A stretch of 64,000 bases of DNA. Origin: Albugo candida. Taxonomy: Eukaryota > Oomycota > Peronosporomycetes > Albuginales. How positions within the stretch are numbered: the stretch's first letter is position 1; each line of letters opens with the position of its first letter. Below the pieces are notes generated by a model, which worked only from the letters and a program-made list of their open reading frames with translations, was not told where the DNA came from and did not search any database. Both the position numbers and the translations under genes were made by a program. This document shows, one piece after another, positions 12,774 to 25,059 of the stretch. The stretch lies in contig JBDOQK010000009.1 of the NCBI GenBank assembly GCA_040437565.1, forward strand, positions 186,001 through 250,000, given 5' to 3'.

Positions 12774-13214
12774 ATTTGGTATAATTTTGGTATTTTTGTT
12801 GATGAGGATCAAAGCACGTTTTATGTCAGTGAAAATAGTGCCGATCTGAAACTCGTCGGCACGGGCTACAATGCGTGCAACACTACTCAGGAAGAATTCA
12901 AAGAATATCATTTCGGACTCGCAAGCTACCAGGATGGTGTACATAAAAATATTGGAGCACCTGAATACATCAGGTTCAGTGGTATCATGGCTGATACAAA
13001 AATAAATGAAAGCAAGATCAAAGGAGGTGGAGGAACGAATTCTAATTCTGCCGAACAGAATGAAGGGTCAAGCGGTGGCTCTACTCCTGGAGATCAGAAT
13101 GAAAATAAAAACAACATCAATGGTGGCAAACCCCCTAAGAGTGATGGGACAACACCCGTGACGAAAGATTCCGGAGGTAGTCCCGGCAGCTCCACCTTAT
13201 CGCCCAAGAAGTAG
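12774..13214 (+). CDS. GH131-like secreted protein, 3' part only (copy 2)
   Basis: The open frame enters from the N gap (12674-12773) and stops at 13214. It carries the domain end (WYNFGIFVDEDQSTFYVSEN, HFGLASYQ, IRFSGIMAD) followed by a hydrophilic Gly/Asn/Ser/Pro tail with no perfect tandem repeat. It is closest to copy 3: a 17-residue stretch starting 'MADTKINESKIKGGGG' is identical. The signal peptide and most of the domain lie in the gap or are missing. This is the one gap whose flanks do not repeat each other, so real sequence is lost here. Confidence 0.75.
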   Translation: MWYNFGIFVDEDQSTFYVSENSADLKLVGTGYNACNTTQEEFKEYHFGLASYQDGVHKNIGAPEYIRFSGIMADTKINESKIKGGGGTNSNSAEQNEGSSGGSTPGDQNENKNNINGGKPPKSDGTTPVTKDSGGSPGSSTLSPKK

Positions 13215-13229
13215 AATGCGAGCATGTAC

Positions 13230-13870
13230 TGAATCATTGTGTTCGATGGATACACATTCCTTTCTCTTTGCCTCTGACTTTTGTAAGTTCATCTCGTATA
13301 TAGAAAGTAGTTAACGAAGATGATACAGTGATTCCCATTTTTTCACTTTCTCCGAGACCGAACGATCAACTTTGGAGTGCCGTGTTCGGATTGACTGATC
13401 TGCACATTTTCGTGTGAAGATTTTTCCGATCGGAATAGTTGATTACAAAAATCCTTGACTGAAGGAAGATTTATTTGTTTACACTTTCCCAGTCCATGCT
13501 TTTCACGCGGTCGATATGCTTTCCTAAAGTATGATTACGTTCTTTACTAATATCTTTTTGCCGTCCTGAAGCAAAGACTGATACTTTTGTATACTCGTAG
13601 ACATTTACTTCACTTGTACAAATGAATAGATTGCGATATCGATGCCGGCAAACTGACTACACTACAACGTATCAGCACAACTGACTCCTATACAAAATAA
13701 CGTCAAAGGATACTGAAAATGGTCATTAAGACCTTCCCTCGAGAAACTAAAGTATAGGTCAAGACGTTGAGCATCTTACGACATCTTACATTGATGCGCC
13801 AGGGTGAGTCTCACATTGTGCATCAAGATTTTAGACGATTCTACTCAGCAAGATCAGCTTATCTCATACC
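13230..13870 (-). pseudogene. Relic of gene X
   Basis: Reverse-strand similarity to the 3' half of gene X (7340-7725) and to its other relic (30250-30600) is visible by eye, for example the segments around 13390-13420, 13490-13530 and 13620-13700. No open frame survives. It sits tail-to-tail with the GH131-like copy 2. Confidence 0.6.
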
Positions 13871-14119
13871 CGTGAAGAATTCCTGACTTGCGCTCTGTTT
13901 CTAACTCACACAGGTTTTTGCATCGATAATCTCTGCTTCCATCGATGAGATCGATTTCAATCACCTGAATTGGAAGCCACATAGGATTGCTTGAACAGCA
14001 TGTAAAAACCGATTTGATCCATACAAAGATGGCATGAATCAGGGCTTACGGGGAGTCCTGAAAAATTTCTCAATTTTGAATTTGTGTGCAACCGTTGCAA
14101 AGAAGTATCCTGTACACAA

Positions 14120-17100
14120 TGATTAACTGTCTATGCGAATGTGCATGCGACCTCGAAAACGTGACAATAAATTGTGGATAGAAAAATAAAAGCTCTGGTA
14201 AGACTGCGGAAGTTTGCGTTCGCTTGGTCACATCGAAACTGACTTTTTTATTTTGATCTGCAAATTCTGTTTTGGTGAAGCAACAAAAGATACTAAAANN
14301 NNNNNNNNNNNNNNNNNNNNNNNNNNNNNNNNNNNNNNNNNNNNNNNNNNNNNNNNNNNNNNNNNNNNNNNNNNNNNNNNNNNNNNNNNNNNNNNNNNTG
14401 AATTGGAAGCCACATAGGATTGCTTGAACAGCATGTAAAAACCGATTTGATCCATACAAAGATGGCATGAATCAGGGCTTACGGGGAGTCCTGAAAAATT
14501 TCTCAATTTTGAATTTGTGTGCAACCGTTGCAAAGAAGTATCCTGTACACAATGATTAACTGTCTATGCGAATGTGCATGCGACCTCGAAAACGTGACAA
14601 TAAATTGTGGATAGAAAAATAAAAGCTCTGGTAAGACTGCGGAAGTTTGCGTTCGCTTGGTCACATCGAAACTGACTTTTTTATTTTGATCTGCAAATTC
14701 TGTTTTGGTGAAGCAACAAAAGATACTAAAACAGCTAAATTTGCTGCGGGAATTGCTTCGCCCAAAACGTTTCTTAAAAAACGAGAGTTTCATTCTATGG
14801 GAGGAAGCTTTGACTACCCCATTCCCAGCATTCCTTAAGTATCCATTCAGAATAAATTGACTGCGAACACTTCCAAACGGCATGATCGATATGGGGGTCG
14901 ATACAACACAAGGAGGACCTGCATACAGCTAGCTTCTTTTGATGAAGCCGATTCATCAATCACCAAATAGTACTACTTAGCCACGTGGAAAACGAACAAG
15001 CTTACTGAAATTGTTATCCGACACAGAAAGCAACTTAATTGCACGCTTTGCCTTTTTTCGCCTGCAAAGCCGACGAACAATTCGAAGGAGAGGAAGTACT
15101 TAATCAGAAATGAGTAGCTCAATAAATTGTTGGAAATCTTCAATGGTGTGTACGAAGGAGAAAAAAATACTTCAGTTAACAGAATAGGTGCTCAGAGGAA
15201 CGGATATGAGTGGCGCATTGCCTGATGTGGCTACATGTCAGACTAGCATGATACGAAACATAGACTCTTCTACAAAATGAGAATAGTGATATCAGCCTAG
15301 CAAATGGCTAGATGAAAGTGATTTTTGACACATAACAAGGAAGTGATGTCCGGTATTGGCTGTAAGACATATCTGACAAAAAAAGCGTAGTGCGAAAAAC
15401 AAATAAGTAGCCAGAGGGTCTCATTTCTAGATTCAGCAAATTTAACCGGTATCAACAAAAAAGCAAGACTGCCGGCACTGATGAACGCTTTGTCGAGCAA
15501 TAAAAAACTGGGATAAAACAGCTTCCTGATAACTTCCAAGTTATTGAAGATCTCGTACATCAGAAGAGCGACAACACTACCGAAAGACACCGGCAAAAAA
15601 AAATGTGCTTAGCAATGTCGAGACCGTGGTGATACTAATCAAGATCTCTTTTTCGAATACTTGGAACAACAACCTTCGTTACCAAATAGCACTTTGCACT
15701 AGTTGGTACATCCCATACGGAACCATGACTGGAAGCCTCGAAAATCCACCAATTTAGCAGTTGATCGGCAAATCAAAGTCGAGCGATCGACCTCGGTCAT
15801 TTTTGAAATTGATCGATCACCTTGTGAACGAAATAAGCTTTTGCGATTGCACCTTGGGAACGTCCGCATTGGCTGACTTTGCCAAAGTATGAATTGGTCT
15901 GGTATTTATCCTGACAAGATATTCAGTAGTCACTTTAAGCCAAGTAAAGACTTCCGTCACAATCATTTGAACCATAACTAAGTCCAATCTGCTGGTCACT
16001 GATGTCGAGCATTGTCTGATATAACGTCGCGAGGGAGATATTATTTGATATTGCATATTCTCTATTTACTGTCGACCGAGCTCCCGTGCACCCCATGAAA
16101 AAAGACTTGCTGGTCAACCGGATCGAAACTGCTTACTTTATCTTCACCTCCGGGCGCATCAGCACAATCTTTTCTTGTGGACCTTGCTCCTATGCCAAAA
16201 TTGTCCGACTGCTCCACCCCTTACGATTCTGAACCAGCATTCTTGCGGCAACGCGTTGATGCATTTCACATGCAGCATTGTCGATGTCGATGAACGAAGC
16301 ACTGGTATCAAGCATGTGTCGAAAGCAAAATAAGATGGAACATGTCACACGAATAGATGGTTTTCTCTCGTGATCATTTGTGAGCTTGTCGCTAACCTTT
16401 TGAAAGATGATGACAGTGTATTATCCGAAATGACTCGATATCCGTGGGTTTCATGCAAGATGAACTATCACATTGCAGCTGCACGCTGCCACTAATGTAC
16501 TTGACGAAATGTTCGGCTATCGAGATGGAGCTATCTGAGGATTCGATGACTTATTCAGTGTTCAACCGGAAAGCAAGCAAGTACCACAGGTGGAACGGAA
16601 ATATATCCTTTTCTATACTATATTCTTCCTCAAAAGCTGTTTGAAAATTAAAGTATCCAAGACAATGGACTGCATCATTCGTGATAAAATGAAAGCATGT
16701 GGCGCGGATATCGTGTTTAGTAATCGTCGACTCAAGNNNNNNNNNNNNNNNNNNNNNNNNNNNNNNNNNNNNNNNNNNNNNNNNNNNNNNNNNNNNNNNN
16801 NNNNNNNNNNNNNNNNNNNNNNNNNNNNNNNNNNNNGAGCTATCTGAGGATTCGATGACTTATTCAGTGTTCAACCGGAAAGCAAGCAAGTACCACAGGT
16901 GGAACGGAAATATATCCTTTTCTATACTATATTCTTCCTCAAAAGCTGTTTGAAAATTAAAGTATCCAAGACAATGAACTGCATCATTCGTGATAAAATG
17001 AAAGCATGTGGCGCGGATATCGTGTTTAGTAATCGTCGACTCAAGTCGTATGTGTCTAGTCACATGAAAGAGTTGTGGACGGAAATCATGAATCAAAAAA

Positions 17101-17935
17101 GCTGAAAATGAACTCCTAGATATTTAAATCACAAAAAAGTGATCATAGCCGCTCTCTAATCGTTTGCGATGCTTTCTCCAGTCGACGAATTGGAAGCGGA
17201 AGAGCTTCGCCGCAAAATTCATGATACAAATAATGTATTTGTATTGATCAGGAGATGGCGAAAAGTTATCTGGAATCACTGGAAAACGTTGAGGAAAGTG
17301 ACAAGAAATAGACTCACTTAATGGATAAGATCCAAAATTTAATAATCGAACTGGAGAAAGAAAAATAGCCAGTGGGGTCACTGGAGAGTCAATCGCAAAG
17401 AAGAACAAACTCATTAAGGAAAAACAAAAAAAAGCCTACGAAGTAAGCAAAAGAATTGCAATATATATATCGGGGCAAGCTACAGGGGTCGAAAAATGCT
17501 TAAATAGCCCAGTTTCGACGCAAGGAAGTAGAGCTCTCTCGACCTCAGAAAATAATGGAGCAGCAGGTTGAATTCTTGCCTACAGGCGATAACAAAGGAC
17601 AGGGTCTTGAATCATCTTAAAGTTGCTGCCTCGAAGATGTCTCGACCTGGCTGGAGAACAATAAAGTTATACAAACAAAGAAACGATTCAAAAGCTTGAA
17701 TCAAGGAAAGACGAATACTGGTGGAAAATACGATATATTGAGTCATCGTGTATCAACAACTCTACAATTTCGGCTAAGTATGAAGAACGAAATAAATTCG
17801 ACATAGAAGAGATCGCTCGAGTCCGTCAGCATCTGGATCAACAAAGAATGATTTTTCAATCACAAGCGGAAAAAAACGCTGAAATGGACGAAACAAAAAT
17901 TACTACAGCATTTTGTCGGACTAAATATGGCTTCT
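14120..17935 (+). pseudogene. Relic B: decayed KATNIP-5' / 787-aa gene / ADIP block
   Basis: Same arrangement as relic A. A KATNIP N-terminal part lies at about 14560-15130, then the second half of the 787-aa gene at about 15200-16440. The ADIP-like gene follows from 16525 (MELSEDSMTYS versus MERDEASMTYS) to about 17935 (RVRQHLDQQRMIFQSQAEK versus RVRQHLDQERKTFQSQAEK). Many stops and frameshifts are present. Two N gaps (14299-14398 and 16737-16836) are flanked by duplicated contig ends: 13966-14298 = 14399-14731, and 16528-16736 is nearly identical to 16837-17045. It lies directly upstream of GH131-like copy 3. Confidence 0.75.
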
Positions 17936-18815
17936 GTTTATCGAGGGGATCATCAAAAGTATCGATGACGCACATTGATGTAAATTTTCGACCGGGCGCC
18001 AGAAATAAAAATAGACCCAGTGTTCCTACTGACTGGTCCAGGATAGACAGTGATCAACTCTAGAGTTTAGCAATCTAGCGGTGTAGGCGGCTGGTCTGGT
18101 TAGTGCCGTCGTATTCACAGAGTATAAACAATAAGTGATCCGTGATCCCAGTAGTAGAAATGATTATAGTACAAATTCCAGGCGCTTTCACGACCTCTGC
18201 TTACTGGTATTACATAACGCTGACTCATACCACCTGTTGTGGTCTTTATTGGTGTGAGTAGAAATCAGCCATTCAACTGCCACTCATACGCTAGTCACAG
18301 TAATGAAATGGCTTCTTCGCTACTCAGAAAAGCTGACTGATTGCAGGATGACTGCATAAGTGTCGTTCCTCCCGGATACTAAATATGACTCGAAACCCGC
18401 GCCGTCCTCTCTAGCGTTAAAGCTGGTTGGAAGTCACCCTTATGTGTGCGTCATCTTGATGCATCTATACTGAGACAGGGATTGAACTGGACCAGAATGA
18501 AAGCCTCCATCGATCTCATTATCTAACAAGTGTGGTTGANNNNNNNNNNNNNNNNNNNNNNNNNNNNNNNNNNNNNNNNNNNNNNNNNNNNNNNNNNNNN
18601 NNNNNNNNNNNNNNNNNNNNNNNNNNNNNNNNNNNNNNNCCCGCGCCGTCCTCTCTAGCGTTAAAGCTGGTTGGAAGTCACCCTTATGTGTGCGTCATCT
18701 TGATGCATCTATACTGAGACAGGGATTGAACTGGACCAGAATGAAAGCCTCCATCGATCTCATTATCTAACAAGTGTGGTTGAATACGCATCAACATCTA
18801 GAACTAGGTTTAAGA

Positions 18816-19784
18816 ATGAAGATAACTACACTACTACCAGCGGCTTTCTTGATTACTTCAATAGCAGCACAAGTCCCGTTACCATTTAATGGCTCATTCA
18901 ATGGTCTGACAATCGCTACTTTGTCGACCAAATATATGTTACACATTTTTCTGGATGAACAAAACGTAAATAAAAGAAAATTAGAAGACTATCTCAGCCT
19001 CGACATTGAACCACGGCACCTTCGTCATAGTACGAGTGAGGCAGTCTTGCAGATCAAAGTGGACGACAAATCCACATTCAGAAATCAAACGGAATTTAGA
19101 CGATCCGATATTATGCAGATACTTGCAACCAAGAAGACAACATGGATAGAGTTTTCTCTCAATGTCCCAGTGAAGTTTCATAATAAAACCATTGACTGGC
19201 AAGTAGCTTTTCCTGAAAACCACTGTTGGGAAGTTCGCGTGCAACAAACTGATGTCGATAATGCGGAGCTGCAAATTTTATCTAACAGAAGTTATGGATC
19301 ACCTATTTGGAAGGCCAAACTTCGTGCGCGCATTTGGTATAATTTTGGTATATTTGTTGATGAGAATCAAACCACATTTTATGTTAGTGAAAATGATGCT
19401 GAATTAAAATTTGTGGCCAAGGATTCCAATGCATGCGACATCACCGATAAAGACTTTAAAGAGTTTCATGTTGGATTAGCAAGCTACCAAGAGCATGTTC
19501 ATAGAAATATCGGAAGACCAGAATACATCTGGTTTAGTGGTATTATGGCTGATACAAAAATAAACGAAAGCAAGATCAAAGGAGGTGGAGGAACGAATTC
19601 TAATTCTGCCGAACAGAATGAAGGGTCAAGCGGTGGCTCTACTACTGGAAATCAGAATGAGGAAAACGCAGGCGGAACCTCTAAAAATGGAGAAAAAACA
19701 CCCGTGAAGGATGATTCTGGAGGTAGTGATGGGAGCCCCACCCCACCGACCAATCATAAGAAATGCAAGAAGATAAAGAGCTGA
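18816..19784 (+). CDS. Secreted GH131-like protein, complete (copy 3)
   Basis: This is the only family member here with an uninterrupted frame and no gap: 322 aa from ATG 18816, the first Met of a typical signal peptide (MKITTLLPAAFLITSIAAQ). The domain spans residues about 20-245 with family marks 'FNGSFNGLTIATL', 'VDDKSTF', 'FRRSDI', 'DWQVAFPENHCWEV', 'WYNFGIFVDENQTTF' and 'HVGLASYQ', ending 'YIWFSGI'. These match my recollection of the GH131 N-terminal beta-sandwich. I cannot confirm catalytic residues. The tail (about 75 aa) is Gly/Asn/Ser/Glu-rich and ends in a Lys-rich stretch. Relic B lies upstream and a gene X relic plus the copia element downstream. The assembly-duplicated block 18396-18539 / 18640-18783 is just upstream. 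Confidence 0.8.
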   Translation: MKITTLLPAAFLITSIAAQVPLPFNGSFNGLTIATLSTKYMLHIFLDEQNVNKRKLEDYLSLDIEPRHLRHSTSEAVLQIKVDDKSTFRNQTEFRRSDIMQILATKKTTWIEFSLNVPVKFHNKTIDWQVAFPENHCWEVRVQQTDVDNAELQILSNRSYGSPIWKAKLRARIWYNFGIFVDENQTTFYVSENDAELKFVAKDSNACDITDKDFKEFHVGLASYQEHVHRNIGRPEYIWFSGIMADTKINESKIKGGGGTNSNSAEQNEGSSGGSTTGNQNEENAGGTSKNGEKTPVKDDSGGSDGSPTPPTNHKKCKKIKS

Positions 19785-19799
19785 TCGCCCTTTGTTCTT

Positions 19800-20443
19800 A
19801 ATTTTGCACTTCCCATTTTTTTTTCCTAGAAAAGGGATAACCAAGATCATAGAATGTTGCTTTCCCCATTTTTTATTTTTCCAGAATGACCGAGTAATGA
19901 ACTTTACTAAGTCAACATCATGTGAGGTGCTTGATTGCTTTGTCCGAGAAATGTCAGCAAGTCCATGTATAAGCCGACTGAATGTAGCAACGCATATCTT
20001 CAGCAATGCCGCGAACAATTCGACAAGTTGACTTTCCTTGAATATGAATATGACTGTATAGGATGAGCAGCGCAACGTTGTCAACATTATACGGTGCTTT
20101 GTATCCGTAAAAGGCATTTATGAAGATATGGTCTTGCTAGCAGATATACTTGTTGATCTCACAACAGAATCATGGTCGAAATGTTCAGTAAAAGCGCCGT
20201 ATTTCGATCATGGTTGATGTGCAAATTTTCGCTATCATTGTAAGGGTTTTTTTGTATCTCTCAGAATAGGTTTTTGTAGACTTAGTTCTTCACACTTTTC
20301 GATTCATGCTTTTTGCGCGATCGTTATGCTTTGATTACATTCTTCATTGTCTTCTTCACCATCCTAAGAATGAATCACTGCTACTTTTGTATACATGCAG
20401 ATAACTGCTTCGCTTGTACAAATCTCTACACTGCGAATATCGA
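19800..20443 (-). pseudogene. Relic of gene X, interrupted by the copia element
   Basis: Weak reverse-strand similarity to the relic at 13230-13870 and to 30600-30880 runs up to about 20443. For example, the stretch with 'ttgtatacatgcag...cgcttgtacaaat' matches 13580-13625. There similarity stops and GC-richer retrotransposon sequence begins, so the element probably inserted at this point. Confidence 0.5.
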
Positions 20444-23400
20444 TGGGGCCACGTCAAGCGGTACACCGTCACCCAGATTTGGCGAATCCTTGTTCTCATC
20501 TCTCGTGACGCAGTCACCGATCAGGGACAGGTGATCTTTCCGGTCGACGCGGCGCCTCCTCGAGCGGTTGGTGCAGCAGCGCCAGTTCCGCAGCAAAGAG
20601 CGCTGTACTACGCGATACCGACGGCAGCTCAGCGCAAACTCACTATTCGAAAATTTGCCGGCACCGAGCTGTATCGTGGCTTGGGATCCGGATTTCATGA
20701 CTGGGGAAAGACGTTTTTGCGTCAGGTCAACTTGGCCGAGGCACCGTGAGGATTTTCGCTGGAGCGAAGACGTCAAGGTGGACTTGCTCGGCCTTTAACT
20801 CGCTGGTATAGCCGAAAGGTACTACCACAAGGAAGTCGGTTTCTGGTCGATCCAGCAAGCGACTTTCAACCATGTGGTGGGACACCTGTTGGAGACGATC
20901 AAGACGACGATTACGGCTGGCCAGTCCATGGAATTCTTCGCACAGAATATGCATGTGAAAAGGTCGTGGGCAGATCATTTCTTGTAACTGGTAGTGGTCA
21001 GCGACGATGCACGAGGGGGTGTAGACCCGCTGGTACTGGACACATCGTTCATCACGCGTCCCCAGAGCTCATGAATGTGATGCGAGCCAAGTACGACCCG
21101 ACACGCTAAAGAGCTGACGCCAATCGCGACGTCGATCGAGCTCGGAGATGGATCGGTCGGGCGTGAGGTCGTCGCCACGCATGTTAAGACGTCGTCTCAG
21201 CGAAAGAAATCATGCAGATAGATTTTTGGGGTGCGGAAAGACGGGATATATGCAAGTGAATTGCCAGTGTAGGGTGAACGGTACCCGCAGAAGCGATGCG
21301 AAGAGCAGTGTTTGCGATATGGTGCTCGCAATCGGCATGAACAAACCACGCAAGCGCGGAATACGCGGTGGGCGTAAGTACAAGGTGCAAACTGAGCATG
21401 TGAATGCTATCGGTGATTTTCACGACAGTTGACCAAGCGACTGGATTCTGGACAATGGTTCAAGCAGGCAATTGGTGAATGACGCGTCGATGATTTACGA
21501 CGCTGAATAATGCGACCACCAGATCTCGATGGAACATGGCGATTCGCTCAAGATCATTACTGTTGGAAGTGTTCGCTTACAAGTGATTGCGGATGATAAA
21601 GAGCGAACGATCACGCTCACGGACGTATATCTGGTGCCACAGCTTGCGCGCAACTTCGTCTCATACGGGAAGCTTGAGCAGAAAAGGTTCATGATCTTGT
21701 ACAGCGAATCAAGTCGTTCTCTAGTGCGACGCAGCGACGGAGTGATAGCCTTCTACGTCAGCATGCAGACGAACGTGCTGTACGTGTAGACAACGGTGGC
21801 AGCTGTGCGTCAAAAGAGGTCGTCAGATCTGTTCATGGCTATGCTTACCACCACAGGGTCTCAAACGCCAGTAGCTGATGTGAAGTGCGGATCCCTGATC
21901 CATTTTCATGCTTGGGTGGGACATCTATCGCTCGATACGGTCGAACGAATGGCGAAGACACCAGGGTCTGGCAGCAAGAGTACGAACCACAAGAGATGGC
22001 CTGTATTCCGTGCAAAGAAGAAAAGCAGACAAATAACAAGCAGTCGCGAGCGGACACCGACGAAAACGCGCCTATTGATCGGATTGGTGGAGTAATTTTT
22101 ACCGATCTGAAGGGCCCGATGACACCATCAGATAGGCGCGGAAATCGCTACCTCATGAATTTCGTCGACCACAACTCGAACTATTATCACTTTTTCTTGG
22201 CGTCGATGAAAGACAGGCTGCAAAGAAGTTCGAGGGTTTCTTGCTTTTTTCGAGCGAATGTCTGACTGCAAAATTCACGTTTTGCGAACGGACGGTGGGA
22301 GCGAGTACAGAATTGTTGACCTGTTCTGCCAGCGCATAGGAGTCGCACGACAGATCGGTGATGTGAGAAATCAAGCTTCAAGCGGCAAGGCCGAGCACAT
22401 GCACCGGACGATACTCAACATGGCGCGCAGCATGATCTTTTTCAGCCGGCTGCCGATCAAATATAGGGAGACACGTCGAGTACGCTACCTACATCCTGAA
22501 GAGGAGTCCGGCTCGAGCGAACACGAGACGCGCATCGAAGATTGAAAAACTGAGGAATAAACCGCCTGATCTTCGAGATATTGCTGTGTTTGGGAGCACC
22601 TGCGCGGTATACATGGACCCACGAAATAACTTGCTTTCGTAGAGATCGCAGGTCACCGTCATCATCGGAATCAGCCACGAGACCAAAACTTTCTGCGTGT
22701 TTTGCAGAAGGATAACAACTTCATGACGACGCAGCACATTATGAACATCGGGACGCTTATTAACGAGCAGAACAGTCAGCTGCAGCGCTTATTGAAGTTT
22801 GATCACCAAGTGGAGTTCCCTACATCTATAACAGGTACTCAAGTCACTACATGTGGGAGCGCGGCTCCATATACGAGGATGAATAGCGTCTACGAGGGAA
22901 AAACAGTGGAAACGTGCGGCGTTTGGAACTCGATCGATGTCTAAACGCGTAGCGGCGACTGGCGACAAGGAGGAGTCAGCTCAAGGTCCAAGCGTGGTGA
23001 ACCACGTTGTTAAGCGCGATCCGAAGAGCTACACCGACGTGATGCGCAAGCTCAAAGCTTGAAGACTGGAACAAGGCAATGCAAATAAAGCTGAAGGCTC
23101 TCGAGGATACCAGTGTATGGCGCCTGATCAAGCGCCCGGCCTACAGCAATGCTCTTCACACGAAATGGGTCTAAAGGACAAAAACCGACGCGGAAGGGAG
23201 CATAGTAAGGCTCAAGGCGGGATAAGTCGCGTGCGGGAATGAGCAAGTCCTGGGAGCGGATTATAGTCTCACTTTCGCTGCGGTTATGGACCTGTCGACG
23301 GTGAATATGATACTGGTACTCGCGGCGACATGGAAAGGTTCGGCAAAGCACGGAGACATACCGATTGCATATGTCAAGACCGACAAAGAAGCGCACCTCG

Positions 23401-24650
23401 AGATTGATCTGCAACTTCCTCGGGGCATGGATGTAGACGACAGGACACTAGAGGACCTCGCCGCAAGAAGCAGAGATACTTGTTGTTGCAGCTGCTGAAG
23501 ATCCTATACGGATTAAAGCATGCGGGGCGCTTATGGAGCCAATTGCTACATGCGAGACTCACTGAAGCGGGGTATAGACAGTGCGTTGCGAAAATATGTT
23601 TATATCGCAAACAAGATGGTGAAGTTATCGTCGTGGTCAGCGTATATGTCGATGACCTGCTGACGAAAGGCACTAGCGCTGAAGCTGTCGATTGGTTTTT
23701 CGTCAGCCTTGGCTCGTAGACCTGGGACGTGGGCCAAAGATTTTGGGTATGCACATGTCACTTGATAAGGACGGCTTCTATGTTCTGGTTTAGGAGAAGG
23801 CTATTCAATACCTACTGCGCGTGCATGGGCTTGTGTTAGCAAACTCGACGCTTTCGCCTATTAGAGCCGACCGTTACGAGGTGCAGGGCGAAGGCAGCGC
23901 ACTGCTCGGGACGACGAGCGCGTCTGGATAGCCATCAAACAAGGACTTTCAGTCGCTTGTTGAAAGTCTTCTGTGGGAGGTGCAATGCACGCGATCAAAT
24001 GTGTCGTTTGCTGTGCACAAGGCGACGCGACAAACTCACCAGCCACGCGTTCAAAATTTGAATGTGGCGAAGCGCATTGCGCGGTATCTAAAAGGGACTT
24101 AATGATTGAAGCTGAGGATGACACTAAGAGTTGAATCGCGGGAGACTCCGTCGCTGGAGGCATACTGCGACGTGGATTTTGCAAGTGACAAGAAGAAACG
24201 CAAGTCGTTGACAGGGAGAGTCGTTTTACTAAACGGTATGCCAGTAAGCTGGAGCGCGAAAAAAGAGGGCAGCGTGTCCTCGTCGACTATGGAAGCTGAA
24301 TTTTTTGCTGCTTCGGAGGCTTCGCGCGATTTGCTCGGCGTCCTTGAGATGCTGGGCGAGATGAACAAGGTGGCGGCTCTGCTCATGCTAATACATTCAA
24401 ATACCAGGCGGACATCAATCAACTCGAAGGCGAGGCATCATCGATCAAGGCTACACACATTGATGTGCGGCTCAAGTTCGTATGCGACTACGCCAGACGC
24501 GGCATCGTTCTCGCGCAATACGTACGGAGCGGATGCTCGCAGACTTGCTGACGAAAGCACTGGACCCAGGAAAGCTTGCAAGTTTGCGTGCACTCGTGTG
24601 CTTGGATAATTAGTTCAAGGACTTCGAGATGAACAAACATGCTAGCGTGA
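20444..24650 (+). mobile_element. Degenerate Ty1/copia-type LTR retrotransposon
   Basis: Plus-strand pieces appear in copia order (protease, integrase, RT, RNase H): a gag-like segment (20620-21000), a CCHC-like knuckle (around 21225-21255), a protease-like 'WILDNGSS' (near 21440), integrase core pieces (22090-22400, with 'LKGPMT' and 'LRTDGGSEY'), reverse transcriptase (23490-23700, with 'YVDDLL'), and RNase H (24130-24340, with 'AYCDVDFA' and 'SSTMEAEF'). Stops and frameshifts break every part, so it cannot be autonomous. I found no convincing LTR pair or target-site duplication. By eye the element is richer in G+C than the surrounding DNA, which suggests a younger or foreign-derived insertion. 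Confidence 0.85.
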
Positions 24651-25059
24651 GATGCAAGTAGGGATGGTGATGATGGTGCGGCAAAGATGGCTGCATCCGA
24701 GGAAGGTTCTAGGATAAGGTGATAAAAGCTGAAGGTGCAAGTGAATCTCGAGGAGCTTCAAAAGGCACGGAATACTGCTTTTAGATTTCGGCAGTGATGT
24801 ATAGGAATAGTTGCGCGTTGCTTACAAAATTCAGGTAGAGCCAGAGAAAAAGGCAGTTCGGTAAACGTGGATAATAAGGCGTGGAAGAGAAAGAATAGCA
24901 GGTAAGGACAAACATCGTACAGAATCAATTTCGCCATCAACAACGTACCCAGCATTAACAACAGAAGAAATAACATTTCTGTCTAAAAACTGTAGAGAAG
25001 AGGCTTCGTTTTCTTGCTTTTGATGTGTAATGGTAAACACCACATTGTAGCTACACGCT

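Noticed and set aside
19626-20117. 163-codon minus-strand frame beyond GH131-like copy 3
   Set aside because: It overlaps the sense tail of copy 3 and gene X relic sequence, and its composition is not protein-like.
20444-24650. Intact retrotransposon
   Set aside because: Stops and frameshifts interrupt every part, and no LTR pair was found.
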